Shown piece by piece: positions 50,930 through 62,700 of a DNA stretch of 64,000 nt. Position 1 is the first letter of the stretch; the number at the start of each line of letters is the position of its first letter. Origin of the DNA: Hydra vulgaris (Eukaryota > Cnidaria > Hydrozoa > Anthoathecata > Hydridae); contig NC_088926.1 of assembly GCF_038396675.1 (NCBI RefSeq), forward strand, positions 36,396,501 through 36,460,500, given 5' to 3'. The position numbers and the translations under genes are program-made. The notes beneath the pieces are model-generated. The model worked only from the letters and a program-made list of their open reading frames with translations. It did no database searches and was not told the origin of the DNA.

Positions 50930-51147
50930 AAAAATTTCAAAAAAAAAACTTTTGTTTTGCTTTTATATTATGTATTTATTCCGTTTTAAAAATTTTAATT
51001 TTTATTACTAAAAACTGTTGTATTATACTACTGAGGATGACAACTTTGTTGTTGAAAAACGTTTTTAGTAATAAAAATTAAAATTTTTAGAACGGAAGAA
51101 ATACATAATATAAAAACAAAACAAAAGTTTTTTTTGAAATTTTTATA
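50930..51147. repeat. Fold-back element, about 86-bp arms
   Basis: Arms around AAAACTTTTGTTTTG...TTTTTATTACTAAAAAC (to 51,015) return inverted from 51,061. Over the central 71 bp I count three mismatches. The 45-nt loop contains CTGAGGATGACAACTTTGTT. Flanks (51,180-51,303) are a second set of short inverted words, AATTCCGGATTT/AAATCCGGAATT. Confidence 0.85.
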
Positions 51148-51430
51148 AAAACAGTTCTAAATAACTTCAAAAATAAAATAAGAATTAAATAATCGAAATT
51201 CTAAATTCGAAAAATCCGGAATTTGCGTTTTTGAATTCCGGATTTTTAAAAATTCAAAATATGACGGAATTTCGGAATTCCGAAATTCCGAAATCCGGAT
51301 TTGGATTCAATACACGGCCTACTTAATAACAGGCCTGAAAGACGCGCAAAAAAAAAAAAAAACTGTAGGCGGATGTTTGTCAAAACAAAAATGGAGAAAG
51401 TTTTGTGGTTTTTTTAGTTATATTTTTAGT

Positions 51431-51555
<125 letters not shown>

Positions 51556-51713
51556 GTCATGTATATAGATATAATGCAGTAATGTATTTACATAATATGA
51601 TATACTACACAATATATATTTAAAATCAATTGCTTATAATTATTTGATAGTCAATATTATTTTATTTGTATTTTATGTATTTAGTAATCTTTCAAAACAA
51701 AAATTACTATATC

Positions 51714-54212
51714 ATGCCTTTTAAATGTTGTGTGACTGGTTGTAGAGGAAACTATGATAAAGAACATAAAGTTAAACTTTTTCGATTACCAAACAAAAAC
51801 CGTAATCCTCAAGAAAGAGAAAGATGGATTAGATCTATTCCAAGAGAAAACATTCCAAATAGTCCAAATACATTCATTTGTGAAAATCATTGGCCAGTTA
51901 ATTATGAAACTTGTCAAATTCATGGTAAAATTCGTCCCTTAAATCCACCAACTATTTTCATCTGTGTATTTCAAAGTCAAATTCCTACACCTCCACCAAC
52001 AAAAAGAACAACAACAAAATCACTACCATCTACGCGTAACATGAAACCTGATGAAATTTCAGCTCACTTGGATTTGTATGAAATTAGTTGTTTTGATGAT
52101 CTTTGCCTAAAAGTAAGCAAAGAAGTTATTCCATTTCCAGTAACATCTTTTACAGTGGATGATGGTTTAATAATCCAAAGTAAGGATTATATTGATACCT
52201 CTGCTATTCCACAGTTTCTTTTAAAAGTTAAAATTGATATGCGATTTGAAGGTTTTCATTTTGGATCTAGATGCTCTATTATACCACTGTGCAGTAATCG
52301 AATACATAAAATTACATCTTTCTTACAAATTTTAGAAGCTATTAGATATTTACATTCCGTTGAAATGGATCATAAAAAAAACATTATCCTACAACAAGTT
52401 GTTAGCATGCATGCATTAACATTTGTTGGTAATAAAAAATATTCTCCAGAAATTCTAAGTAGGGCTTTTGAGTATTTTTCAATTTCAAGATCTCTTTACA
52501 GTCGTATTAGAGATGACTATGAAATGCCAAGTATTGTAACACTTGGTAAACTTATATCTAAGGTTAGTAAGCTAGAGGATTTTGATTTCCTCAACAAATA
52601 TTTTATGCAACTAGAAGATCCTCGTCAAAAAAATGTAATTATTATAATCGATGAAGTTTATGTAAAACCACAACTAACGTATCAAGGAGGTAACTTATTT
52701 GGAAAAGCAGTAAATAATCCAGAACATTTTGCAACCACTGTTTTGAGTTTTATGATTTGCTCATTATTAGGAGGAAAGAGGTTTTTGTACAAAGCACTGC
52801 CAGTGTATCGTTTAAGTGCTGATTTTCAATATGAACAAGTTGTAAATATGTTAAATTTGATTCGTTCATGTAATGGCATTACTGTTGCAATTTTATGTGA
52901 TAATAATAAAGTAAATCAATCATTCTTTAAAAAATTCAATTTGATTTCTCCATGGCGCACAACTGAAAACATTTTTTTGCTCTATGATTATGTACATCTA
53001 ATCAAATCTATCAGAAACAATTGGTTAACTGAAAAAATGCAAGAGTTAAAGTATTCTGACTGCGGCCTTGAAAAAACTGCAAAGTGGGTTGACTTGAAGA
53101 AGCTGGTTGAGTTAGAAAATAATTCTATTGTGAAACTATCAAAGCTTAATGAAATTTCTATCTGTCCAAAACCTATAGAACGACAGAATGTTGCTTTATG
53201 TCTTAAGATTTTTTGTGTTGAAACGTTAACTGCATTAAAAATTCATCCAGAAATTCAGGATTCAGGTGGAACTGTTGATTTTATAGAAAAAATTGTAGAC
53301 TTTTTCAAAATCCTAAATGTAAAAAGTCAGTTCGAAGACGTTAAAACTAAAGACTTAAAAAGGGCTGTCTTTGATAACCCTAACGATCAACGATTAGATT
53401 TTTTACTTGATATAGCAAGTATGTTTGAAAAAATGGTTCCTAAAAAACAAGGACAAAGAGTAAAACAACTTACCAAAGATACTGCTCTTGCTCTTGCATA
53501 CACGAGTAGAGGACTGGTTGAGTTAACTAAGCATCTCCTCAGCACTTCACACAAATATGTATGTCTAGGAAATTTTTCTAGTGATCCCATTGAAAAAATG
53601 TTCAGTAAGCTACGTCAAGGTTCTGGTGGAACATATTTTATTAATGTTCAACAAGTTTTACAAAAAGTAAACATTAAGAAAACAAAGCTTCTCCTTGATT
53701 TAAACACAGATTTTGATGGAATTCAAACATGTTGTGAACATGCTTGTTTGAAATGTGGATTTTTGCTAAATGATGACAATACCTTCAATGTGTTTCATAA
53801 TCTTTCAAATATGGAGTTAGCCTTGTCTAAGTCTGTAAAAATGGCTTTAGTTTATATTGCAGGATACATCAGTAGAAATGATGTAGATGAATATGATACG
53901 CAGTTCTATTACAACGAATTTGGAGAATTTACTAAAGAAATCAACAGAGGAGGCTTGAAGATACCTGGAGACAATATGTGTCAATGGGTGATTTATTGCT
54001 ATGTATTTTTTCATCACATCATGTCATCAGTTTGTAGGACAAGTTTTATAAATATAACAATGATGGTAGCAGAATTTTATGGATTTGAAAACATAGATAA
54101 GTTTCATGGAAAAATACTATCTAACATATTATTTAACAACTATAGCAAGCTTTACTCACCTCGATCGACAAAAGAACCAGCTTTAAAAGTACTTAAATTG
54201 TCACAAAAATGA
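51714..54212 (+). CDS. P-element transposase with THAP domain
   Basis: Single frame of 832 codons. I start it at 51,714 (MPFKCCVTGC) because the THAP domain begins there; an upstream in-frame methionine at 51,666 adds 16 residues without motif. The THAP zinc finger uses CCVTGC ... FICENHW (C2CH), followed by PLNPPTIF, like the family's AVPTIF box. Then a helical region (residues about 110-300). The RNase-H-like core has IIIIDEVYVKPQLTYQGGN (first D), VAILCDNNKVNQSFFKKF (second D), the GTP-domain-like insert preceded by LLYDYVHLIKSIRNNWL, and FSSDPIEKMFSKLRQGSGG (last acid). The C-terminus has ALVYIAGYISRND. No stop interrupts it, so it could encode an active enzyme. The substrate would be its own inverted ends; nuclear action is inferred from the family. 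Confidence 0.93.
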   Translation: MPFKCCVTGCRGNYDKEHKVKLFRLPNKNRNPQERERWIRSIPRENIPNSPNTFICENHWPVNYETCQIHGKIRPLNPPTIFICVFQSQIPTPPPTKRTTTKSLPSTRNMKPDEISAHLDLYEISCFDDLCLKVSKEVIPFPVTSFTVDDGLIIQSKDYIDTSAIPQFLLKVKIDMRFEGFHFGSRCSIIPLCSNRIHKITSFLQILEAIRYLHSVEMDHKKNIILQQVVSMHALTFVGNKKYSPEILSRAFEYFSISRSLYSRIRDDYEMPSIVTLGKLISKVSKLEDFDFLNKYFMQLEDPRQKNVIIIIDEVYVKPQLTYQGGNLFGKAVNNPEHFATTVLSFMICSLLGGKRFLYKALPVYRLSADFQYEQVVNMLNLIRSCNGITVAILCDNNKVNQSFFKKFNLISPWRTTENIFLLYDYVHLIKSIRNNWLTEKMQELKYSDCGLEKTAKWVDLKKLVELENNSIVKLSKLNEISICPKPIERQNVALCLKIFCVETLTALKIHPEIQDSGGTVDFIEKIVDFFKILNVKSQFEDVKTKDLKRAVFDNPNDQRLDFLLDIASMFEKMVPKKQGQRVKQLTKDTALALAYTSRGLVELTKHLLSTSHKYVCLGNFSSDPIEKMFSKLRQGSGGTYFINVQQVLQKVNIKKTKLLLDLNTDFDGIQTCCEHACLKCGFLLNDDNTFNVFHNLSNMELALSKSVKMALVYIAGYISRNDVDEYDTQFYYNEFGEFTKEINRGGLKIPGDNMCQWVIYCYVFFHHIMSSVCRTSFINITMMVAEFYGFENIDKFHGKILSNILFNNYSKLYSPRSTKEPALKVLKLSQK

Positions 54213-54968
54213 TCATTGCGGAGCAGAAATGTAAATGTATGTAAAATATGTTTTGTGAAGTTGTAGGGTTTGTGAAATTTGAAAAGATATTATTAAAGAA
54301 AAGTGTTGTTTTTTTTAGTAATCGATTAAAAAATGTTATCTTATTGTAAAAGGTTTTTAAAATAAACAGCTCTCAAAATTTGAAAACAAGCAATTTAGCA
54401 GCTAGTGTAGCGAATTTTAAATTTTAACTCAACTTATTTGTTTACAAAATTGTTTAAATCGACATATTTGTTTACAAAATATCCGCCTACAGTTTTTTTT
54501 TTTTTTTTGCGCGTCTTTCAGGCCTGTTATTAAGTAGGCCGTGATTCAATAGTTATCGCTAGTTATGTAGATTTTGTTTATAATTAAAAATTTGTTTGTT
54601 TTTTTTACATAAAAAATATTGCCCAATATATTTCATATTGTGCATACTTTGGCTATTTGAGTGATTTGGGTGGGCGTGATATTTGGGAAACAACAAAAAG
54701 GATTATGAAATTCCTCATGGTAAAAAACTTGGCTATCTTGTTTAACATGCAGGGAACTAAAGGCAAAAGATCGTTCAGCACATCAGAAATTTTCACCGTC
54801 ATTTACAGTGAGTTGGGGTTTTGATACATCAATGTAGTTATACTTGCTTCTAACTGATGTTACATTCTTTAGCTTTGTTATTGAATTAGAATATCAGTTA
54901 AATGTCAGAATTTGAATACTTATTTTACACTTTAAATAAATAATAATTGCCAAAGTTAATATTCATAT

Positions 54969-55074
54969 AATAAAATGAAAATATTACATTCATGTTCAAC
55001 AACCAAATAATAAAAATAATAATTTATTTTTATTATTTGGTTGTTGAACATGAATGTAATATTTTCATTTTATT
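54969..55074. repeat. Perfect 51-bp inverted repeat, 4-nt loop
   Basis: The left arm begins AATAAAATGAAAATATTACA, the loop is TAAT, and the right arm is an exact reverse complement. It lies in the last intron of the DUF4806-like gene. Confidence 0.97.
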
Positions 55075-55667
55075 ACTAATTTTTGCTGTTTACATTTTAA
55101 TTATTTGTTTTATTATTAATGTTAGAAGCCATCAAGAAAAGTGCTTGCACAAGGGACTGTAACCGAAAAGATGTTGAACAACAAGTGGGAAAATGGTTGG
55201 GAGGTGCCAGAGACCGGGACGGTGGTTGCACAGAAAGAGATAAGAGAGAAAAACAAATAGTGTTGATGCAGATTAGCTCTTGATCTTATTACGTGCACAT
55301 GCAGATATATACTATTATTTCGTTTTATTGTTCAATGTTCATTATGAACAATTATTATGCTTTCTTTGCGAGTAATAGATACAAATTGTATCGAGCATTA
55401 AAGTGACAGTCCAGCCAATTTTAAGTTGAGTGTCATTTTATTTGAACTGTGTCTATAAAATTATTTTGATTATCTGTTATTTGTTTTTTCTAAAGTTATA
55501 TTTTTAAGGAACTACTTTGTTGAAAATTGCAAATTATAAATAAATCTGTAGCCAACCAGTGCACAACAATAGCTAGTATTCTAAGCCGTGATGTCAATAA
55601 CATGTGCAAAGACGAAAACGGACCAATGCATGTTGCATAGCAAAGCATTTACGCTGTCCTATACTTG

Positions 55668-55703
55668 ATATTCTGGTTTAGTGACATCACTAAACCAGAA
55701 TAT
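55668..55703. repeat. Perfect 17-bp inverted repeat, 2-nt loop
   Basis: ATATTCTGGTTTAGTGA, CA, exact reverse complement. Confidence 0.95.
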
Positions 55704-55844
55704 TAATTAGATTTTACGTTAAAAATACATTTTTTCACTTACGAGCAGTTAATAAACAAAAAATGAGTTTCCAATAATGCTTATTAAAGCGAACACTATA
55801 AAATAACATCAACTTGAAAATGGCTGGACTGTTACTTTAAATAT

Positions 55845-56640
55845 ACAGTTTTATTTCATTATTTTTGGTGCTTCAATGTACTTGCTGCATTGTACATAAT
55901 TATAGTTTTATCATGTTTTCAATAACTTTATAAAGTCATCGAGAAGTATCCACGATGCCATTATTGAGCTGTAAAATATTATATATAAGGGTATGTGTTT
56001 CATTCTGTAAATTCATAAACAAAGTCAATAGTACAACATTTTTTATGTACTCGAGTAATTAACAACTTTTGTTTTTAGAGTACTTGTTAGTTGTAATATT
56101 TCTGGATTTTATGCATAATCTAGCTGTAATATATTGTTATATATGATGCAAACTTGATTTAGTATATTGTGGTGCTAAATGCATTCGAGTTTTTTGAGTT
56201 TACTATTTGGTGAACAAATATTATGCTTTCTATTAAACTTGCAGTCTTATTTCATTATTTATGGTGCTTCGATGTATTTGCTGCATTGTACATAATTACA
56301 GTTTTATCTTGCTTTCAGTAACTTTGTAATGTCATCGAGAAGTATCCACGATGCCATTATTGAGTAATAAAAAACTTTAAGATATGTGTTTAATTAAAAG
56401 GGTCAAAATTTTTTTATGTACTTGTGTGATTAACCAGTTTTATTTTTAGGATACATGTCATATTTCTGGATCTTCTGTATAATCTAGCTATAATATAATG
56501 TTTATATGAAGCAAACTTGGTTGAGTAAATGCATAAAAAAACTATTTAGTCAAATTATTTACTGTTTTCCCACTATAAATGCTTTATTTCAAAATGTAAC
56601 AGTACAACACAAGTTTTGTTTCTGCAATTGTATTACCTGT
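55845..56640 (+). repeat. Two-copy direct duplication, about 395-bp unit
   Basis: GTTTTATTTCATTATTTTTG ... ATCGAGAAGTATCCACGATG CCATTATTGAG at 55,850-55,970 recurs at 56,247-56,366. Later parts (ACTTGT...ATATTTCTGGAT, CTAGCTGTAATATA) also recur with substitutions and indels. No gene. Confidence 0.8.
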
Positions 56641-56901
56641 ATATATATTGTTATAACATGCAGCTAACTTTAATGTTTTGTTCTGCCTGTAAGCATTATG
56701 TATCACCTGGTATTACTAATATGATGCTTATTTACCTATGGTGGCTATAGCTGTATACATACGTATATGCAATGTGATCTTGTTAAATAAACTTGTAACT
56801 TAATGACTATCACAATCTAATGTAATAATTATAAAATTTTGATATTTAATATGCTATATAAGCTATCCTAAATTCGTACAAAGTTTTCAAAAAACTATAT
56901 A

Positions 56902-57013
56902 GGCCCCACTTGGGTTGCCCATCTGGGACCCGTGCGAAGTGTTTGGGGACGACATATGGGCCCTACATGGGCTGCCCACTGGGGCAGCCCATATCGGGCC
57001 CATCTGCTGGCAG
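56902..57013 (+). repeat. GC-rich subterminal repeats, probable right end of the Tnp2-like element
   Basis: A dense run of related palindromic words: GGCCCCACTTGGGTTGCCCA, GGGCCCTACATGGGCTGCCC, GGGGCAGCCCATATCGGGCC, ending CATCTGCTGGCAG. Their clustering next to a Tnp2-like/DUF4806 gene pair fits the subterminal repeats of CACTA-like transposons. Read inward, the end starts GCCAGCAGATGGG, loosely like the CCCAGCTAGCACA end at 26,624. No partner was found upstream of 45.5 kb. Confidence 0.6.
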
Positions 57014-57016
57014 AGT

Positions 57017-57037
57017 ATATATATATATATATATACA

Positions 57038-57056
<19 letters not shown>
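57017..57056. repeat. (TA)n microsatellite
   Basis: Short TA tract between the GC-rich repeats and a poly-T run. Confidence 0.9.
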
Positions 57057-57091
<35 letters not shown>

Positions 57092-57310
57092 TCACCTCCT
57101 CAAGGCCATGAAGGCCACTACAGATGAGGAGGCTACTTAATAGTGGTTATAACCCTCTCTCAACTCTATAACTCCGAAACACGAACCTCGACGAACAAGG
57201 CCGCTGCGCGGAGAAACAAGTTGAGCGCGGTACTACCAGCGACGTGGTGGGGATCGAACTCGGAACCTCTCGCTTCTGAAGCGAGCGCTTTACCACTACA
57301 CCACTACCGC
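57057..57310 (-). mobile_element. tRNA-derived SINE of a second family
   Basis: The minus strand opens GCGGTAGTGGTGTAGTGGTA (A box TGGTGTAGTGG). It has an anticodon-like stem CTCGCTTCAGAAGCGAG and B box GTTCGATCCC. The body (GTACCGCGCTCAACTTGTTT, GGTTATAACCACTATTAAGT, CATGGCCTTGAGGAGGTGAA) is unlike the other SINE family. It ends in about 33 A. An intact head, body and tail suggest a young copy. Confidence 0.88.
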
Positions 57311-57350
57311 ATATATATATATATATATACATATATATACATATATATAC

Positions 57351-57417
<67 letters not shown>

Positions 57418-57421
57418 TATA

Positions 57422-57456
<35 letters not shown>

Positions 57457-57457
57457 T

Positions 57458-57523
<66 letters not shown>

Positions 57524-57578
57524 CATATATATACATGTATATATATATATACATATATATATACATATATATATATAC

Positions 57579-57609
<31 letters not shown>

Positions 57610-57611
57610 CA
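57311..57611. repeat. (TA)n/(CATA)n compound microsatellite
   Basis: About 300 bp with scattered CATA and TTTATA interruptions, starting at the SINE's 5' end. Confidence 0.97.
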
Positions 57612-57624
57612 GTTTGTAATGCAT

Positions 57625-57752
<128 letters not shown>

Positions 57753-57772
57753 AATAATTAATTATCATTAAT

Positions 57773-57952
57773 TGTGCCAGTGGTTAGAGCACTTGCTTTA
57801 GAAGCAGGAGATCTAGGTTCGAAACGAACTCTGGACATATTTTCACGTCACGGTAAGGAAGGAGGCGTGAACATCCTAGTTAAATGCACTTCCGCGGTGC
57901 TCTGTGATAAGACCGTTAGGTCTTCTTGGGGCACCTAAATAACAAAAGAAAA
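57773..57952 (+). mobile_element. tRNA-derived SINE (family of 20,939)
   Basis: Head GTGCCAGTGGTTAGAGCACT, anticodon-like arm CTTGCTTTAGAAGCAGG, B box GGTTCGAAAC. Body GGCGTGAACATCCTAGTTAA, GCGGTGCTCTGTGATAAGAC, GGGGCACCTAAATAAC, then an A-rich tail. Confidence 0.88.
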
Positions 57953-59799
57953 AAAAAATTACTGAATAAATCAAAAGAAAAAAATTTCGTTACGGTTGAA
58001 CAATGACGATTTTACGGCGCAAAAACCAATAAAAAAATAAGAGCATACCTCAGTTTAGTTTTTAATTTTATCACAATTCTGTTTTTTTCGTATTAAATGA
58101 ACTTTGTTTATAAACATAACTTGTGTTCATAAATAAAAATCAAGTCGCACGAACTTAACAAGTTTTTGAATGAGAAAGAAATAGAAATCCGTTGCTAAAA
58201 AAATTCCATTTAAAAAAAAACACTCCTTCTTTCTTAAAAAAAAAAGAATAATGTTTTATGGTTGCTCTTACACATTTAAATCTATGATAAAGGCTTTTGT
58301 AAAATCTTTAAGTTTTTGCGTAATGCATTAGTTTGCAAATATAAAAAGGAAATAGTTCTAAAAAAGTGGAAAATCATTTTACATTCTTTCAATTCAAATT
58401 TTAATTTTTAAAACCATATCTCTCGCGACCCCATTTGGGGTCGCGACCCATAGTTTGATAAGACCTGCTTGAGAAAAAAAAATGCTTAAGTAAAAGTACA
58501 CATTTAAAAAAATTCTTAAAATGTAGAAATCCACAAAATAACTACTCAATACGCGGTTTTCGAAATTCAACTTTTGTTATGCAAAATATATACAGAACAC
58601 AAAATTTCGAGTAAACAAACCTATTATCGCTGTAAAACATATGCAAAACATCTAATTAAAATATAATAACGATTTAGTTATCCAAACAAAATCTATTGAT
58701 GAATTTAAACTATTTAGTGTGATAGCATTAAAATTTTTTCTGCTAGTCCGTAAAAAATCTACATTTGAATCGCATTTAAAATAATTTGGATAGAACTTAA
58801 GCAGGAGGTTCACGCCTCATTACCTACCACTAGGACTTCTGCACCTTAATGTCTAAAATAAATAAAAACTTAACAAATCATTGCCATGACGCATATATAG
58901 TCAGAGTTGGCATCGAATATGCTAGTAGATTCTATCCGATTCAGGATATTCTATATCTGGATTTAGAATATCTTGAGTGGAAAATGGGAGAATTTGTTTA
59001 GTTGATCTAAAACAACAGGTCATATCAAACAGCCAGAGAAATATGAAAACAGTACTTGAAATGTCTTTTGCAATAATTTGTGCTTCTGCGCGTATTATTT
59101 TTCATTCATCGAGAATTTTTTAATCTATGGTATTACAGTATGTAATGGAGTTTACGTTTGGTTGATGTTTTTTAAGTAAATGCTGTATGGAGTCAGTATT
59201 TTTTGTACTAGTTCTATTTAGAGGTCAAGAGAAAAAGGAAAAAAAGAGAAACATAATGTCTAGAATCGTATCCAAGGATTTCAGTGGGATAAGGATTTTG
59301 TAATGTAGGCTCTTTATCTTTAAAATTACTGAAGTAAACTCGTGCATCTTTGGACATTCTTTGGACAGAAAAAATTAGTTTTTCCAGAAGTTTTTAAGCG
59401 ATTAACAAGTTTGATCCAAAATTTACGTAATGAGGAAATTTTTTTGTAGTTGAAAAAAGAAATAACTGAAAAGGTGATGAACAATTACATCCATTTCCTC
59501 TTTTTTACATTTGAGTTCTGTGCATATTTCATATTTCCATTCACAGGTCTAAAACTTCCATTTTAGCCACTTTCTACGACACAATGACATGTCATTGTAT
59601 CAATAATTTCTTATTAAACTTAAAGCAAGAATAATAAAAGCTAAATTTCAAAAATTTTTAATTTTAAAATAAACATTTTAGTTTAAAAAAATATCTTCTA
59701 TTCAAAAAATAACTTGACTCCTTTATAAAAGATACCACTTTTAATGTTTGTTTATTCGAAATTTTTTTGTGTTTCAACTTTCGGAAATATCGAAAACCG
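57953..59799. other. AT-rich DNA with small repeat fragments
   Basis: No gene is recognised. It contains a GC-rich palindrome at 58,423 and a degraded SINE tail at 58,803-58,855 (AGGAGGTTCACGCCTC and TAGGACTTCTGCACC, order disturbed). Confidence 0.55.
58423..58475 (-). mobile_element. Probable hAT-type terminal fragment
   Basis: On the minus strand TTATCAAACTATGGGTCGCG leads into GACCCCAAATGGGGTCGCGA (perfect 10-bp arms around ATTT). This arrangement (AACTxTGGGTCGCGACCCC) is common at ends of animal hAT elements. No transposase or partner end is nearby. Confidence 0.45.
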
Positions 59800-62700
59800 T
59801 GTATTACCACGGTTAGCACGGATCCTGATAATGCCTACCTAGCTGACCCAAGAAGGCCACTTATACGGAAAGATAGCGTACACATCAAGGTACCCTGTGA
59901 TGCTAATTTTGAAATCTTTTAATTTTGTTCGTGGAAAAAAAATTAATTTGAATGTTCAAATTGAGGAAAATTTTGACTTCATAGTGCGCTAATGAAAACA
60001 CTTGTAGAATATGAACCACTCTATATAATTTAATAAAAACTGGGGCAAATGCAGCCTAGAGCCTCACCAAACTCTTGACAAAATTTCAGTCTGATTGGTT
60101 GACTGGAGTTATGGCCGCTTTAGTTTTAATTTTGTCAGTTTTTTGCTACTTATACCTCAAAGCGTTACCGATTGCTTTGATATTCGGTCACTATTTTTAA
60201 AATAATGGTGACATGAGTGTACTACTATGTAATACCAACAATTTTTATTATAAATATTTTATTGGTACATGTACCATTTTCATTTTATAGACCAAAATAT
60301 TGATTTGCTACCTAAAGCGTGGTTTGAATCCGTCGACACGGTTTTCAAGATGTGTGTGTGTGTGTGGGGGGGGGGGGTGTGTGTGGAGTAATTCCTCAGT
60401 TTCTAAATAAAAAACAACATTTTTTAAAAAAGAGCCTACATTTCTCAAACAAAAGGTCCTCAAAAAAAAAGTGTGTAGGCCATGGCCCCCTGGCCTCCTG
60501 CCCATGAATGCATAGCGTGAATATATCAGCATTTCCTAAGGTATAAACTACTGCCAGTATACAAAAAAAATCTCATCTAAATCACATTGGGTGTGACAAG
60601 ATTAATAATTTAAAAAGTGTGACAATTATCATTCATGTAATTTCCTTACCAAGGAAAGAACTATTTAAAAATTATTTCCTTGTAATTTAATATTTCCTCC
60701 ATTAAATCAAGTAAATATTTCCTTGATTTTAATAGTTTTTAATTAACAATATGTGTTACTATGTTAAGTGGATTGTTATCAAATATAAATTTAGGTTAAA
60801 TTTTTTAAAAGGCAGAGTTTGATTTAGTGAAGTCAGATTTAGTGAATTGCCACAATGCCAACTGTACAAGACAAAGGTCAATATCAGTGATACTCGGGTA
60901 CCAAAAGGATTCTGTGAATCGTGTAAAACTACTTTGCGCAGGAAACAAGAGGGGAAAGAAGTTGAGCTCCCTCCTTTGTTTGATTTTAAGTGAATACAAG
61001 CGAGACCTAAAACAAGAAGCACAATGTGTTGTTGCCTAATATGCTGAATTTGTCGTTCAAAGCTGCAAGAAAAACATCCTCTTGTAGAGCAAACTACTAT
61101 TGAGAAAAAACCAAATGTGCGTTGCAGCACATGCCTCAGCCCTTTAGGAAAAGATTTGCCCCACCAATACTCTCAAATAATGTTTAGGGAAAACCTTCAA
61201 TTTTTAGCAGCAAAAGATGCCAAAGCAGTTGAACAAATCGCATCTCGAGTTATTTCAAATAAAGTATTATCTCCGGAAGAAACCATTCTACTTGCTAAAG
61301 CATCCGGCGGGCCTCCACTTACAGTTACCCCAGGTAAATATTTATACTTAAATAATTTTTACATATATATTGAAATAAAGTCTTGAAATAACACTAGATA
61401 GATTTCAGGACGTATATTACTGACAAGTTTCTAATTTCTTTAAAAGTGTCTAATTTCTTTAAAAACTAATAATTTGAAAGTTTTATACAACCTTACTAAA
61501 AAAAGTTTATTGTAACTATAAAATATGTATGTTTTGGTTTTAGGTCAAAGTAGTGCTCAGCCACCATCAAGCGCTCCGAAATTGACCACTATAGCCCTTG
61601 TAAATGTACAATTAAATACGGGCCTATCAAATAACGGATTAAAGAAACTTGTTAAAACTGTAAACCAAACATCAAGCAGCAAGATGGTAGAACCAAATTT
61701 CTACATTAATTTTCTAAGAGCAGGTAAACACTTGAGCAATTTCTTCATCTACAGTGAATTAAAAATCACGGAAAAGGAGATTCTGGTACAGTTCGGGTTG
61801 TTGCTCACTGCAATGATTTATAAAATCTTGTGAATCATGTTATTCAGTCCCGCAAAATTTTTGGTGGTTATTTTGTTAAGCTCGGAATCGATGGTGGCAA
61901 AAGTTTTCTCAAGTTTTGCCTAAGCATTGTTGATACTGCGTTACGAGATGAAACCAGCTCACCGCGACAACAACAACCTCTCACTCAAAGGACTGGTAAA
62001 GACACTGGAGTCAAGAGACAATTTCTTATTGGGGTATCAGAAGATTTGCCAGAAACACACTCCAATATTGAACAAATCTGGTCGCTGATTAATGCAAATG
62101 GAGTTAAACTAATTTTGGCTTGTGATATGAAAGTTAATATAAATATAATTTGTGGTCTTCAAACCCTTTCAAGTACGCACCCTTGCACTTGGTGTGATGT
62201 CAAATCCAAGTGTTTTGCCAAATCTAAAAACTTGCGTACACTGGGCTCAATCAATTCAAGCCTCGATTCTTTTCTGCAATCTGGCGGGGTTGTTGCTAAT
62301 GCAAAGCTGTTCGGCAATATCATTCGAAAGCCAATCATCTGCGGGCCTGTCAATGTTCTGATTTTGGAAATCATCCCACCGATGAAATTTGAGTTATTAC
62401 AGATTGGGCAGCTGAAATTCAGAGCATAAGGCATATAATGAACATTTTCACCATCTTCAAAAATAGTATTATAGAGTATTTATATAAAAAGAGTACATTG
62501 AGCTATTTATTTAAAAATGTTTTGTGGAGAAAATCAAAAAGCAAGTCTTAAAATGTAATCAGATACTGTTTTATGGTAATACAATATAAAAAATAGGGTT
62601 TAAATAGTTATTTTTTCACTTAATTTTGAAAGTAAATGTATTTAAGATGGTTTCAAGAGTCAATACAAAAAAATGTAGGAGATCTGCTTTTTTGTTTGTT

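Noticed and set aside
57240-57310. Possible tRNA gene (A box, B box, anticodon arm)
   Set aside because: It continues into a SINE body and a poly-A tail; the same holds for the tRNA-like heads at 21,060, 32,741 and 57,773.
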